NCBI GenBank assembly: GCA_015039315.1
Contig: WIDE01000006.1
Span: forward strand, 224,182-288,181
DNA from: Clavulina sp. PMI_390
Lineage: Eukaryota; Basidiomycota; Agaricomycetes; Cantharellales; Hydnaceae
Length of the DNA stretch: 64,000 nt
Direction: 5' to 3'
A program made the translations under genes and the position numbers. Positions 1 to 11,266 of the stretch are shown in pieces. The first letter of the stretch is position 1. Each line of letters opens with the position of its first letter. Under the pieces are notes generated by a model. That model saw only the letters and a program-made list of their open reading frames with translations. It ran no database searches and had not been told where the DNA came from.

Positions 1-143
1 TGCAACGAGGAATGGTGGTTAGGATATAAAACAAGGGCGAATGGGAAAGGAGGCAAATTGGACGATGAGCAAAGAGGTCAAAAGCAAGAGTACAAAAAAA
101 AATCACAAGAGAGAGGACCAGGATAAGAACGGGCGTTGGGGAC

Positions 144-1725
144 TTATGTGTGTCGCTCGTAGCGTGCGATCAACATTGCGTGATCCTACCGACGATTGGA
201 AACAGAGTCAGACAATGCAGTTCCTCAACAGGCCGAATATAAGACTCAGAGATTTTTTTAAAAATGAAACTCAACTCGTTCGTAAGGTTCTAGGGTGAGT
301 TGCTCGAGAGGCTTGAACATCTCGCTTTGCAGCTTTTTCACCTCAGATGCAAAGACGGCTTCAGCGGGTGCGGTAGAGTCAATGCAGTTGGCTTTGATGG
401 AGATGACGACGTGCCCGCCGTTTTTCAGGAAGTTGTGAGCATTGAGGGCAACAATACGAGATTGATCAGGCTGGGCAACATCGGCGAAGATAACATCGAC
501 AATGCTAAGGAGCATGCGGTATTTATTCGGGTAGCGAGCATCTTCCACAATTGCTGCGATGGGAGGACATATCAGTACACTGTAGCTTCACAGCAACAAA
601 ATCACAGAACGGCTTACGGATGACGTTTGTTCGCTTTTTAGCCATGCCGACAAGGTCTCGCCCTGATCGTGGCGAGAATTCGACTGCATAAACAACTCCG
701 GTCTACAAGGGTCAGTCCAAATAATCAGTCTCAGCCTCGCGCGAGCGAGTTTGGGTACTCACGGGTCCAACAACATCTGCGACATGGCTAACACTGGTCC
801 CACTGGCAGCACCGAGGTATAGGACTTTGGCACCAGGCTTGATGAAGATCTCATCGAGACCACCAAGAATACCAGCTGCCAATTTGCTCCTGAAAGGATT
901 CCAGACACGATACTCGGTCTTCTGCTTCTCTCCTGATTCGTCTGGTGCACTTTCTACGGATATCCTCTTCTCGCCGTAGACAGCCTCCCCAGGAACAAGG
1001 TTTTTAGTGACCAGGAGATGCTCTTTGCCCTTGGCGATGAATACACCCTCATGACGATGCGGCTCAATGATAACTGCGGCACCACCCCTCGCTCCACCCC
1101 TTGCGCCACCACGGCCACCTACGACAAACAAAGATGAGTATCTCTTAATGGTTTTGACGGTAAGTTGACGGAGCCTACCTCCACGACCCCCACCACGGCC
1201 TCCGCGGGCACCACCTGTAGCACAAAGATAACACATGTTAGTCAGCATATAGCTGAAGAGATCATTGTAGGACGCGATACGGACCCCGACCACCAGGAGC
1301 CCCTCGGCCACCTATAAGAGGGACGATAAGTGTTCAGCATAGAGGTGTGTTTCATTCGTCTGCTCACCTCCACGAGACATTCCACGCCCAGCAGGACCAC
1401 CTCCGCGACCACCGCCGCCAAAGCCACCTCCACCAAATCCACCTTTGAAAGCGGGAAAATCAAAACTTTGCTCAGCGATCCCTTGAGTTGAAACCAAGCC
1501 TACCTCGGCCACCACCCATACCTCCTATAGAAATCAATGACCAATGGACAGGTCAGGACAGAGCATAGGATAGATTCTCCCAATCAAATACGCTTACCGC
1601 GACCTCCTCCCCGTCCACCACGAGCTCCTCCTCGTCCACGGTCACCTATTAGTAAATGAGAAGGACATCAGAGTCAAATCCTCCAAAAAAAACTTGTATG
1701 GAGAAGGATATGCACCAAAACCCAT
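144..1725 (-). CDS. NOP1: Fibrillarin, rRNA 2'-O-methyltransferase of box C/D snoRNPs
   Basis: Nucleolar S-adenosylmethionine-dependent methyltransferase that, guided by box C/D snoRNAs, 2'-O-methylates pre-rRNA (family knowledge). The protein opens [14 protein letters not shown] when a tiny first exon (ATGGGTTTTG, ending near 1716) is spliced over a ~60-nt intron to the Arg/Gly-rich exons, and this sets the start at 1725. The glycine/arginine-rich (GAR) region is spread over several short exons (about 1100-1660). The methyltransferase fold follows, with the SAM-binding motif [20 protein letters not shown] (about 760-850) and [14 protein letters not shown], then [15 protein letters not shown] (about 300-490). 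The last exon (144-185) gives [13 protein letters not shown] after EPYER, restoring the conserved ERDHA motif. It uses an unusual GTTGAG donor (intron 186-275); without that splice the frame ends VEFHF. Length about 310 residues, normal for the family. Divergent from the deubiquitinase gene. Confidence 0.93.
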
Positions 1726-2341
1726 TATTTTATAAGTCTAGAGGATTGGAGGTAGAGCAAAAGATGTAGCGAACAATCCAACCAGGGAGAGCAAAAGATT
1801 TCTCGAGAGGTGTCACACTCGTGACCAAATAAGTGACACTTACTGCTTACGAACTTCTGCGACTCGTGTGCCAACAACCAGTGCTCTGAGGAACCTGTGC
1901 GTATCCTATGTCTTTCTCATCACTTCTCGGGGGAATTCAAGAGGAATAACTGTAATGTTATCATTGTTCTGCTGTGATCCGATTGCTAGGCATCATCCGA
2001 GCGCCTGTGCCATCGCGCGACCCTCCGAAGCAACGTATTCTACCGCTGCCGAGACCTTTGAAGCTGTTTTATCGCTTTCAGAGGAAATATCTTCCATTTA
2101 TACCAATCTTTCCGGTGTCCCTTGTCGTGTCATTCTGCCTTGAATCTTTGGGGTTACAAAGTTAAGGCCGGATCTGACTCGTACCACCTTTCAGACCATC
2201 CTAGCCGACTACTGTCCCTCCCTTCATGCTGAGGTAGTTCCTGATCTCACCAAACACTAAATAGATTCAAGTGAGTGAGAATTTGCGCACGTGTTCGCTG
2301 ACTAGGGTTATTCATTCATAACCCAAATCCTGTCTCCAGCC
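1726..2341. promoter_or_regulatory. Divergent intergenic region, fibrillarin/USP
   Basis: 616 bp between the two outward-facing start codons. It must hold the 5' UTRs and promoters of both genes. Short open frames here (for example 1868-2143) lack family motifs and are treated as chance. No TATA box or repeat stands out. Confidence 0.4.
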
Positions 2342-5300
2342 ATGAACCAGCCAGGACCTAGCGTACCTTCTGGACCTCCTATGCCTCCGTCGCCACGGCA
2401 GTATGCAGCCAACCTTCCCGGTGCCCCGCCATATGCGATGCCTCCTCCGCCTCCACCTGGTGGTCTCTACCAAAATGGGTACCCCATGCCACCCATGTCT
2501 CCGTACTATGGATACCCTCCCTCATACCCCATGGCGGGGCCTTCCAATCAGATGATGTATCCCATCCCGCACCCTTACTACCCACCCCCTCAACAATACA
2601 TATATGCTCCCCCTCCCCAACCCTTGCCCTACCCTCCCCCCTCTCCATCCCCGCGGTTTGACTCACCACGACCGTCTGAGTATCCTCGTCAGAACGGTGG
2701 ACCAAATCACCGCCCAAGGAATTTCTCACGAAATCATCAAAATTATAATAATCAGTATAATGGACCTAATTATCGCGGGCCGCGTCCAGGGAAAATGATG
2801 CCAGCCCATACTCCAATGCCCTCTTCACCCTTCCCTATCCAATCCTCAACTGCCTCAATCCCTCCCCAGCCTATCCCTCCCCACCAAACTCCTGCATTCG
2901 CTCCGTCCAATGCTGATCTCGCACCACCCCCTGCACCGGACATACCACAACCATATCCCGTCACATCCTTACCTCCGCAGGTCCTAGAAGTCCTCCCTCC
3001 AACCCCGCCCGATGTGTCAGTACCTGATATCGCACCCACAATGGAGGCGCCTTCTTCGCTGTCTCCTCAGTTGCCAGCCGAGGAGACTGTTATTGCTGAG
3101 GCGCCAACATCCCCAGCAATATCCCTCGCGCCAACCGCAACAATCACCTCTGCACCTGAGCAGGCGTCGACCGTTACCGAAGACCCTGCTACAGGGAGTG
3201 TGAATGCACAACTAGTGCCATCTGCTAGTTCTGGACACGCAGTAGTCAATCAGCGACCAGACGATCCTTCACAAGCATACGGGCTCTCGTTTAGTGTTCG
3301 CAGCAAGCCGCACCAAAAGGTGCTTGAGAGCGCGATTATTGTGGAGCCGTTAGAGCTCCTGTCACGGCGAAGATCTGGCAAGGTCTCCAAGCCATCGAGG
3401 AGAGTGCCAAGATCAGGGCGTCTTATCCCTCAACCCGAGCAACCAGAGGAAGACACTGACGAGGTTCTTGAAGATCCTTTACCATCTTCAGAGAAGCCGA
3501 CGTCCGAAATGGCGGATGTGTCTGATTCCACAGAGCCTCCTTCATTAGGCGTCGAAAGTACGCTCACTGCTCCTCTCACACCTTCTCTGTCATCCCTGCA
3601 GTCTTCTGCTCCTACTCCCGCCTCCCATACCCCCTCTCCTTCATCGCCCGTCTCCTCGGCCACGTCAATCAGTGCTCAGCCATCACCCTCGGTTGCAAAG
3701 GCACCTGCTGCGACCTCGACAGCGGCGAGTGCCGAAGTGGAGTCGGCTTCCGCTCCTGCACCTCCCGCCCCAGCCGCACGACCCGCCCCCAAGAACTGGG
3801 CGGCGTTGTTCGCGAAGCCTGCGGCAACCCCAAGTCCTGCTCCCACATCGAATGACCCTCCCTCGGCCCCTACTGGGACAACCGAGGTTGCGAGCATGAC
3901 TGCCGTGACAGCAGCAGACGCATCAGGTGGTGCTGGACCTTCTACTGCACCCGCCAGCTCACCCGCTGGCCCTTCCAGGCCGCCGGCCATCGATACCGCG
4001 AGCAACGTCCCCCCACTGCACGTCATTCTTACCACAGCGCCCTCCGCCCCTGTTCCTGCTCCCCTCACTCGTCCCCGTGGACTGGTGAATACGGGCAACA
4101 TGTGCTTTGCCAACGTTATTATGCAAGGCCTCTTATACACGCCGCATTTTTATAAACTTATGACTGTCATTGGGCGCACGGTTCCCGCAAACCTTGGGAG
4201 AAGAGCATTGATGGATGCTACGTGCGTTCTCCTTTCTTTTGGACTGACCCCATAATCATAAACTCACCCCCCTTTTTCAGCGTGGACTTCTTGCGTGAAT
4301 TCCCGTTGGAGTCTAGCGTCTCTCCACCGGAGAGACCACCGACGTCGGGCAAATCCACCCCTCTGACGACGGACCAGCTTCGACAGATGTCATGGCAGCA
4401 AGATTCGTTCATCCCTCAGGGATTGTACGATGCTATGATGGAGAACAAGCGGTTCGAGCATATGCGGGTTCGTCATTTTGACATTGTTCGCTTCAAAACC
4501 CACTTTTCTGATTATTTTATTATTCCCTTGCAGAGTGGTCGCCAAGAAGATGCGGAGGAATTCCTGGGCCACTTTTTGGATACTTTGCATGAAGAAATGC
4601 TGGCCATTTTGACTCGCCTCCAAGCAAACCCTCCACCGGCGTCGGCCACTTGGGCTGCTAATGCGGGAGCATCAGCTCTGGCTCCTGCGGGCGACGATGC
4701 CCGTGAGGTGGAACGCCCCCTCAGTCCAAGCGAAACTGAGGGCAATGGATGGCTCGAGGTCGGCAAGAAGAACAAAGTTTCTCAAACTCGTGTGGTACGT
4801 CGTCTGTCACTGTTCATTTGACTATTCTATCAACGCCTAAACCTTACCTTCTCGATTTCAGACGAAGGCTCGCGAGTCCGCCATCACTAGCATCTTCGGT
4901 GGGAAACTACGAAGCACTTTGCACACTCCTGGTACTGGCAAGGACTCGGTGACCCTGGAACCGTATCAACACCTCCAGCTGGACATCAAGGTATTTCTCA
5001 CTAATTACTGTCTCTTTTGTGCATCCCACTGATGCCTTTATCTAGCCTGACTACGTGACGAGCATTGAGGAAGCCCTCAAGCATCTCACAGAGCCTGAAA
5101 CTGTTCAGGTCCACGCCCCCAACCGAAGCGGTATGGTTGATGCGAAGAAGCAAATGTTGATCGAGACCCTTCCTCCGATTTTGATCGTCCATCTGAAGCG
5201 CTTCGAGTACGATATGCGCGGCGGCGTACAAAAGAGCTCCAAGCCCTTACTATATAAGACGACGCTTGAGATTCCAAAAGGTTCGCTCTTGCACAATGCT

Positions 5301-5738
5301 TTGATGAAATACCTCGGCTCATAATTGTGTTTGCAGAGGTTCTTGCTCCTAATCAGCAGGGCGTCCCGCCTCCACGATATCGACTTTACGGAGGTTAGTC
5401 TTCTATCAGTTTGTCCCTCCGTTCATCAACTAAATCACCACCATTTCTTAGTCGTCTACCACCACGGAAAGTACACCACTGGAGGACATTACACGGCCGA
5501 CATCCTCCGCCAAAACCAATCAGAGTGGCTACGGATAGACGACACCCAGATTGGCGTTATCTCCGAGTCTGACGTCTCGTTACTCTCACCTGACAAGCAG
5601 GATGCGGATAGGACAGCATATTTGCTGTTCTATCAACGCATAACAGACCAGCCTGGGTCAAAAAGTGCGCCAGCGGCAAATGCACAGCCCCAGGTGAAAC
5701 GGCCAGCTGCTGCTGTGAAAGGCAAGGGGCGCGTTTGA
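2342..5738 (+). CDS. Ubiquitin carboxyl-terminal hydrolase, Ubp3/USP10 type
   Basis: Cysteine protease (USP/UCH family C19) that removes ubiquitin from substrates; the fungal Ubp3 branch acts in vesicle traffic, ribophagy and stress responses (family knowledge). The first ~580 residues are low-complexity, rich in Pro/Ser/Ala, with a YNNQYNGPNYRGPR stretch, as in USP10/Ubp3 N-terminal tails. The catalytic domain begins with the Cys box GLVNTGNMCFANVIMQGLL (codons from ~4081, Cys near residue 587). QEDAEEFLGHFLDTLHEEM follows (about 4546-4605), then LPPILIVHLKRFEYD (about 5170-5210) and the His box HHGKYTTGGHYTADI (about 5460-5505). A C-terminal AYLLFYQR motif ends the domain. At least six introns, all in the catalytic half; the ~1.9-kb first exon is one open frame. 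Assignment to Ubp3/USP10 rather than another USP rests on layout (long disordered N-terminus, C-terminal USP domain) and similarity of the motifs. Confidence 0.88.
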
Positions 5739-5917
5739 GAGTGAAGGCTCGATCCTCATTCTTGCTCTACGACTATTTCACGTATCTACACGCATTGGAA
5801 TGCCATACATTCATACATTTCCAGCACACATAACAGCGAGATGTTTGTCATTTCTGTTTAGGCTTGAGTGTCATTGATATGATAGACCAGCGCAAGAAGA
5901 CTTCATTACTGGAGGCC

Positions 5918-6577
5918 TCAATAGTCATCGTACACGTGGGCAGGGCGCCTGTACTCAGGCCAATCTTCGTTCCTCGACTGAGTGACGACCAGCCTCAGCG
6001 CACGGCTTGGGTCCCCATCTGGTGCTGTTCCACGGTTCAGATCGATGATATGATTGAGGCCCATTGGCTGTTTTTCCGTTGGCTCGGAGAACATGCGCAT
6101 CCGGTCAAAATCGACCGCCATATTCTCCAGCCTCGCAATATGTTTGATTATTGCTCGGCAGGTATACGGTGGCGCGATGTCGTTGGTCAGGAAGAACCAC
6201 GCCAAATGGTCATCGTTGCTGATATGCGTGAAAGAGACATAATTCGCGCTGATGTGCTGAGGCCAGACCGGTTCTTCTCCCTGTTGATCCACACTTCCTT
6301 GGGTCTGAGGCGCGCCAGGTGCTGGCAAGGTGTGCCGAATGTAGATTACCCGATAATATACTGGCACGGTAGATGGGCTCATTGGCCAAAGTGTGCTCCC
6401 TCGAGCAATTAAAACCATACCTGGGATGAGGTGGGGGTGGGGCGAGACCACCATATTTTGCTTTTTACTGTCCCTTGAAGCTCTTTTAGATAAATTCCAC
6501 GCTAGTATGCCCCCCAAAAGCCAAAGGGCTACATTGCCATAGCCGTCGAACTTCCATGAAGCAAAGTCCAGGAGCAT
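5918..6577 (-). CDS. Hypothetical protein with possible N-terminal membrane segment
   Basis: I do not recognise this protein. An open frame of up to 219 codons starts at a real ATG (6577) and reads MLLDFASWKFDGYG, then a hydrophobic stretch VALWLLGGILAW that could be a signal anchor, then a soluble region ending YRRPAHVYDDY. The middle (about 6380-6450) may contain an intron, since GT and AG sites are present there, so the exact product is uncertain. It lies tail-to-tail with the deubiquitinase gene (180 bp apart). An equally long plus-strand frame (5864-6412) overlaps it and looks like the antisense shadow. Low to moderate confidence that this is a real gene. Confidence 0.4.
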   Translation of the reverse strand: MLLDFASWKFDGYGNVALWLLGGILAWNLSKRASRDSKKQNMVVSPHPHLIPGMVLIARGSTLWPMSPSTVPVYYRVIYIRHTLPAPGAPQTQGSVDQQGEEPVWPQHISANYVSFTHISNDDHLAWFFLTNDIAPPYTCRAIIKHIARLENMAVDFDRMRMFSEPTEKQPMGLNHIIDLNRGTAPDGDPSRALRLVVTQSRNEDWPEYRRPAHVYDDY

Positions 6578-7366
6578 TGCCTAGAGTGACGTTCGCAAGA
6601 GAAACAACCAGAAAGCATTCATCAAAAAATAGCCCAAGCGGTTCAAGGAACAAATCTGACTGTATTTGAAGCCTGGTAGGATGTGGTCAAAGTTTGGAGA
6701 GATGACTAGAGGATGGAACGCTTTAGATCCAGATTGTGCGCCGTGTTTTGACTGCGGTCGCAACAAGAGCCAGACGTGATAGCTGGTAAAAATGTCATGT
6801 GAGCTAGGCTGGGGCACTAAATCGAATAAGTGATGGTTAGCCTGATTCGCGCGCGCTTGTTTCCCGCTGACGTGGTCACTTCTTCAGTCAGACTCGACCT
6901 TCCAACGCATTTGGGTTGTGAATTGCGGAATCAGAAGATCAATCAGATTGAGCATTACATATCAGCGCACAATGGGAGGTGGGAAAAGAGTATGGTTCTT
7001 AAGATAAGGGATGTCCAGAAAACACTTGAGTTTGCACAAGGGTAGAGAGAAAGCTGACGCGGTGCATTATCAGGGTTCCCTTCGGAAGACGGTGAATGAA
7101 ACTAGTTGAGCCTCATATGAACCGAAGAGTAGCAGGTCTAAACCAAGCGAGACGAGTTGGTAGAGTTGAATAGGGATAGAGATAGGAGGAAAGCCAAAGG
7201 AGTGAGTGTATTTTACTAAATAATCCGAAAGTCAGAACCCAAATGGGTGGGACGAGTTCGCTGGCGTCCACCAACAGGGACGAAGCGTGGAGGGCCAGCC
7301 AGGGACACGCTTAGTAGATGTTCCAGTTCTGGAGTAATGAAAACAGCGGGTATCATCAGTATCGTT
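6578..7366. other. Intergenic, no supported gene
   Basis: About 790 bp between the small unknown gene and the 3' end of the mannosyltransferase gene. It contains only short frames, several starting at non-ATG codons. A minus-strand ATG near 6797 opens a 30-codon frame with no recognised motif. Nothing else was seen. Confidence 0.4.
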
Positions 7367-10300
7367 CTAGAAGGCGTGGCGAGCAAATGGTTCACGTACT
7401 CTGCGCCATTGCCACCCCTTTTGCTCCCCAACAGGACCCTCGATACCAAACGAGATCTTCCTGAACCACCAGAATGTGCCAACCACGGCAAACGCACAGA
7501 GCCCAAACACAACATTCTTTGTGACCTCCTTGAACTTACGGCGGTCAGCAAAGACGAGCTGGTCGAGGACGTGGCCAGTCATGAGGACGGCAAACCAAAG
7601 TGTGGGGAGGTAGTGATGGATGTAGGTCACACGACCCATGATCAGGAAAGGAACTACGAGAGAAACAACGTCAGAAGAGAAGTGGTAGCTGGTAGGCCTT
7701 TGTAATACGCACTGAAGTGCAGAAGCCACCCGAAGAGAGCAATCTTCCCGGGGTGCAACAGCTGTTGCCATTCCTCTGTGGGCAAGATTGAAATAATCGT
7801 GAGTAGTCAGCCTCTAGCACGAAAAGCCATCTACTAGGCAGAGGATGAGGACTTACCTGGGCCCAAATCGTTGAACTTCCTCTGCCACCTGATCAGGTAA
7901 ACCACAAAGACAAGCAGTGCTCCAAACAAACTTGCTGTGGAGCCCCACCACACAATTGGGTTCCCTAGCAAGTAGTACTTGGCCTGGTGATCACCCCAGC
8001 CACACATTCGCAGGCCAACGTTGAGGAATGGCCAATCGAGCGGCGCAGACGCGAGGATGTCGTATTTGTCGGGATCTGGGACGAGTGCATTGTTCGAAGT
8101 CATCATGGCGACGTTGAGGTGCCAGAAGTCGGAAAGGAAGGGAGAAGCGTATTGGTTTGGCTTTCCGGGGGGGACTGAGGAGGGATGGGACAAGCAGGAA
8201 ATTCAGCTTTGTTTTGAAGCATGGATAGAGAGGAACTCACGGCGATCGTTAACGTGTGTCTCGACGTTCCACTGAGTGTGCGGGTTGCCCGGTTCATTCT
8301 CAGGATCACAACTGACCTCCGTCTGCTTGAAACCCCACTGGGGAAGAATCACGTTGTTCGCCTTGAGCCAGCATCCAAGAACACGATGCTGGAAGCGGAT
8401 GCGGGTGGTCAAGCTGCGCACGACGTCCGAACCGTCTTTCTTGAGTTTCTGGCCAGCATCCTGTACAATGTGCACGATCCAGTGGTCGTTGACGTCTCCA
8501 ATTGTGTCGTTTCCGTAGCACGAGACTTCGTTCTCCAATTTGGTCACGGGCGCGGCAACAGGATGTGAGTGCAGCATGCGTGTGGTGGGGACGTGTTGCA
8601 ATCGAATGGTCTCGCGGTCCTTAAGCCAGCGGATAGTGGGAGAGTTGAGATCCAGTTTAGGCTCGTCCCACATAGGAAGAACACTCCACATATTGTTTTC
8701 ATCCTTGTAATGGTAGCAGGTGACTTGCTGCTGCAGTGACCCAGTTGGGAAAGCCTGGACATGTGAGTGCAAGAGACCGCCTCCATAGCCAACGTTCTTG
8801 AGAGTGATCTGGGAGCCGAAAGCCACCTCTGAAGGAGGACAAATCGCTTATGAGCGGTGATTCACACGCTGGAGCAAAGAGAAAGTATACCCAGTGGATT
8901 TCTCATGAAGTCATTGCCCTCCAGATTTGCTTGGAACAGCGAGCTCATCTGGGCATCACCAGGGCCCGAGTGGTTCAAGATGAGGAAGTGGAGCTTGAAA
9001 CTAATCATGTAAACGATTAGAGGGAGGACGATTAGACATAACCCTCGTGCAATCCAGTGGCGGATGTAGGTGGTCTATACATTTCATTAGTCTTCAAAGG
9101 CATGACACGAGGGAAGAAAAGTACGCACGACAGGCATCTTGAGATCACCGAACTTCTCCCAAAGATCCTCGATCGTATACAAACCGACCGTGGCCATAGC
9201 GAAGAATCCAACCCATTTCACGCTATAATTTCGGGATTAGTGTTAGCAAATTTCGGCCATAAGGGGGAAATCGGTAGACTATACCTCATCACACATCCAA
9301 TCGATATCCCAGTTAAGGACAATGAAAGCCACCACTCAGGCGAGAAGGACCTACGAACGAAAGAAGTGTCAGCGTCAACGGCATAGATGATGCAAGAATG
9401 GTCCACATACCGATATTGCTGGTTGTGGAAGAGGGCTAATGTGTAGATCGTCGTGCAAGTGAAGAATAAGAGAAGCGAGTCAAGCAGAATGAATTTGCTG
9501 ATTGTCAGCCAAGCGTTATCTATTCGTGGCACCGGCGCACGTTTTGTACATAATTAGCATTCCCCGAAAACGAAGTTGGCATATTTAGTGACACGTACCA
9601 AACAGCACCATTAACGTAATCAAGTGCCTTGCCCGCCAGCTCAAATGCAACTCCTTTGCGGTATACCAACCGAGAGGCACCATTGCTGCGCCAAACATAG
9701 CCAGCATAATGCGCATGCTGGTGAAAGGTACATTGTCCGGATAGGCCTCTCCACTCTTGAAGTCGTAAGAGCCATCATATCCAGACAAGAGACCAACGAG
9801 TGCAACGAGCATCTTTCCCAAAGGAGGGTGCACATCAAAATAGAATTCGCGTTTGAGATAATGTGAAGCAAATTTTCCGAAGTGGGCCTATTAAGATATC
9901 GCAAACCAAGCGGCACGAAACGAGGAGGTACAGATTAGTTAACGACGGCGAGCTGAAAAGTGCCCAAAGGAACTGACCTCGTCCCAGACGACAGTCGGCG
10001 CTAGCCCAATACGATAGATACGTGTCCATATTGAGGCTAGAGTATAGAAGAGTGGCGCCCATTGATTGATCTGTCGACCGTCATGCACAAGAATGCATCA
10101 TACCGGTCAGCTTCGTTCTAAAGACTCAGGCAGTGGTATAACAGAGAGAAACGTACAAGGTTCTCTGATTTTACCGGTCGAGGTGGTAGCCTCCCCGTGG
10201 CATACCCCACACGCTCTTTGGCATAGACACCTTTACTGTCATCGCCGTACCCACCATATGCAGGTCCTGAAGGTGGCATGCCTTGGTACATCCCATTCAT

Positions 10301-10765
10301 GCTTGATGCGCCAGCATCCGCCGAGGCCCATCCAGCACCCGCTTCGGGACTTTGGTATTGGTTATGGGGGGCTCGCCTGCGCGGGGCAAAGCCATCTGCT
10401 CCCGTTGTTGACTCCATGGGACTATGGTGCAACGGGAGAGCAAGCGAGGGATCCTCTCGGGAGTATGAGGAGTCCACGGTGGATCGTTTGTTTGGGGAGG
10501 TGGTTATGAGTTCGTCGGAGTAGGTTTGAGGGAGCCTCCTGCTAGCAGCGTTGGAATAGTGTGAGGAGGACGAGGAAGAGGGTTCGAATTGCTTGTATGA
10601 GATTTCTTCGTATGAAGAGGTGGGGGAAAGCGAGATATCGACCTGGTGGTAGGAGAGGTCTTCGTTCGCAGAGGCACTGGAGTGGGGGTTGAGTGAAGGG
10701 AGTTGGTTTTGGTTCTGAGTTCTATTGGACCTATTGCGTGGTGCGGATGAGGTTCCAGCAGGCAT
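7367..10765 (-). CDS. PMT2: Dolichyl-phosphate-mannose-protein O-mannosyltransferase, Pmt2 type
   Basis: ER multi-pass membrane enzyme (GT39) that transfers mannose from dolichyl-phosphate-mannose to Ser/Thr of secretory proteins; Pmt2-type enzymes usually act as heterodimers with Pmt1 (family knowledge). The start (10765) opens a long Ser-rich cytosolic N-terminus of ~200 residues. The catalytic Asp-Glu pair appears as VVWDE followed, after an intron, by AHFGKFASHYLKREFYFDV, then HPPLGKML (about 9820). A luminal MIR region follows (about 8240-8826: LHSHVQAFPTGS, VTCYHYKDENN, LRLQHVPTTRMLHSHPV-like repeats). The C-terminal membrane half has FWHLNVAMMTSNNALVPDPD and GLRMCGWGDHQAKYYLLGNP. The end is IMGRVTYIHHYLPTLWFAVL, GTFWWFRKISFGIEGPVGEQ and a stop at 7367. 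At least eight introns. Pmt2 rather than Pmt1/Pmt4 is my reading of the SNNALVPDPD, CGWGDH and GIEGP motifs. Confidence 0.88.
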
Positions 10766-11266
10766 GTACTATCTCAAACCAGCGATTGGAGTGGCGAGAC
10801 AGCTCTGGCAGGAAATGGCCAGTGACAGCTGTAAGTGACGCGCAGCAATTGCTATTTGCGCTGAAATCAAGTAACGCGTAGAAATGGGGTGTCGATTGGG
10901 GTATTTGCCGAGGAGCACGAGTCTACTCGCTCTGGCACAAATCGCTGCGCTTTTTCAGATCGTAGCAGTTATGCTTGCAATGGTGGTGGGCAGCGGCTCG
11001 TTGTGGGGGTTTGTTTGGTCGCCACGTCTCAGTAGAACTGAAATTCGGAGATGCCTTTCATACCTCCAACCTCGGGATGAATGGTGCCTTGAATAATATC
11101 TCCGTAGATAGAGCGCATAGGGCATATTCCACTGGCCATACATGACGATATGCTAACGTTTTTCTATTCTGGGGCTAAACTACCGAATGTATTGAGGGCA
11201 GCAACGCAAAATAGTACTCCAGGAAATCGGCGATAAGAGCAAAGCTCAAAGCAACTTATATTCCAT
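10766..11266. other. Intergenic between PMT2 start and SCYL2 stop
   Basis: 501 bp in a head-to-tail arrangement. It should contain the PMT2 promoter and SCYL2 3' UTR. Only short frames without motifs were seen (for example 10884-11096 on the plus strand). Confidence 0.35.

Noticed and set aside
5864..6412. 182-codon plus-strand open frame opposite the small unknown gene
   Set aside because: Starts at a non-ATG codon and no motif. The minus-strand frame has a real ATG and a plausible hydrophobic segment, though both are weak.
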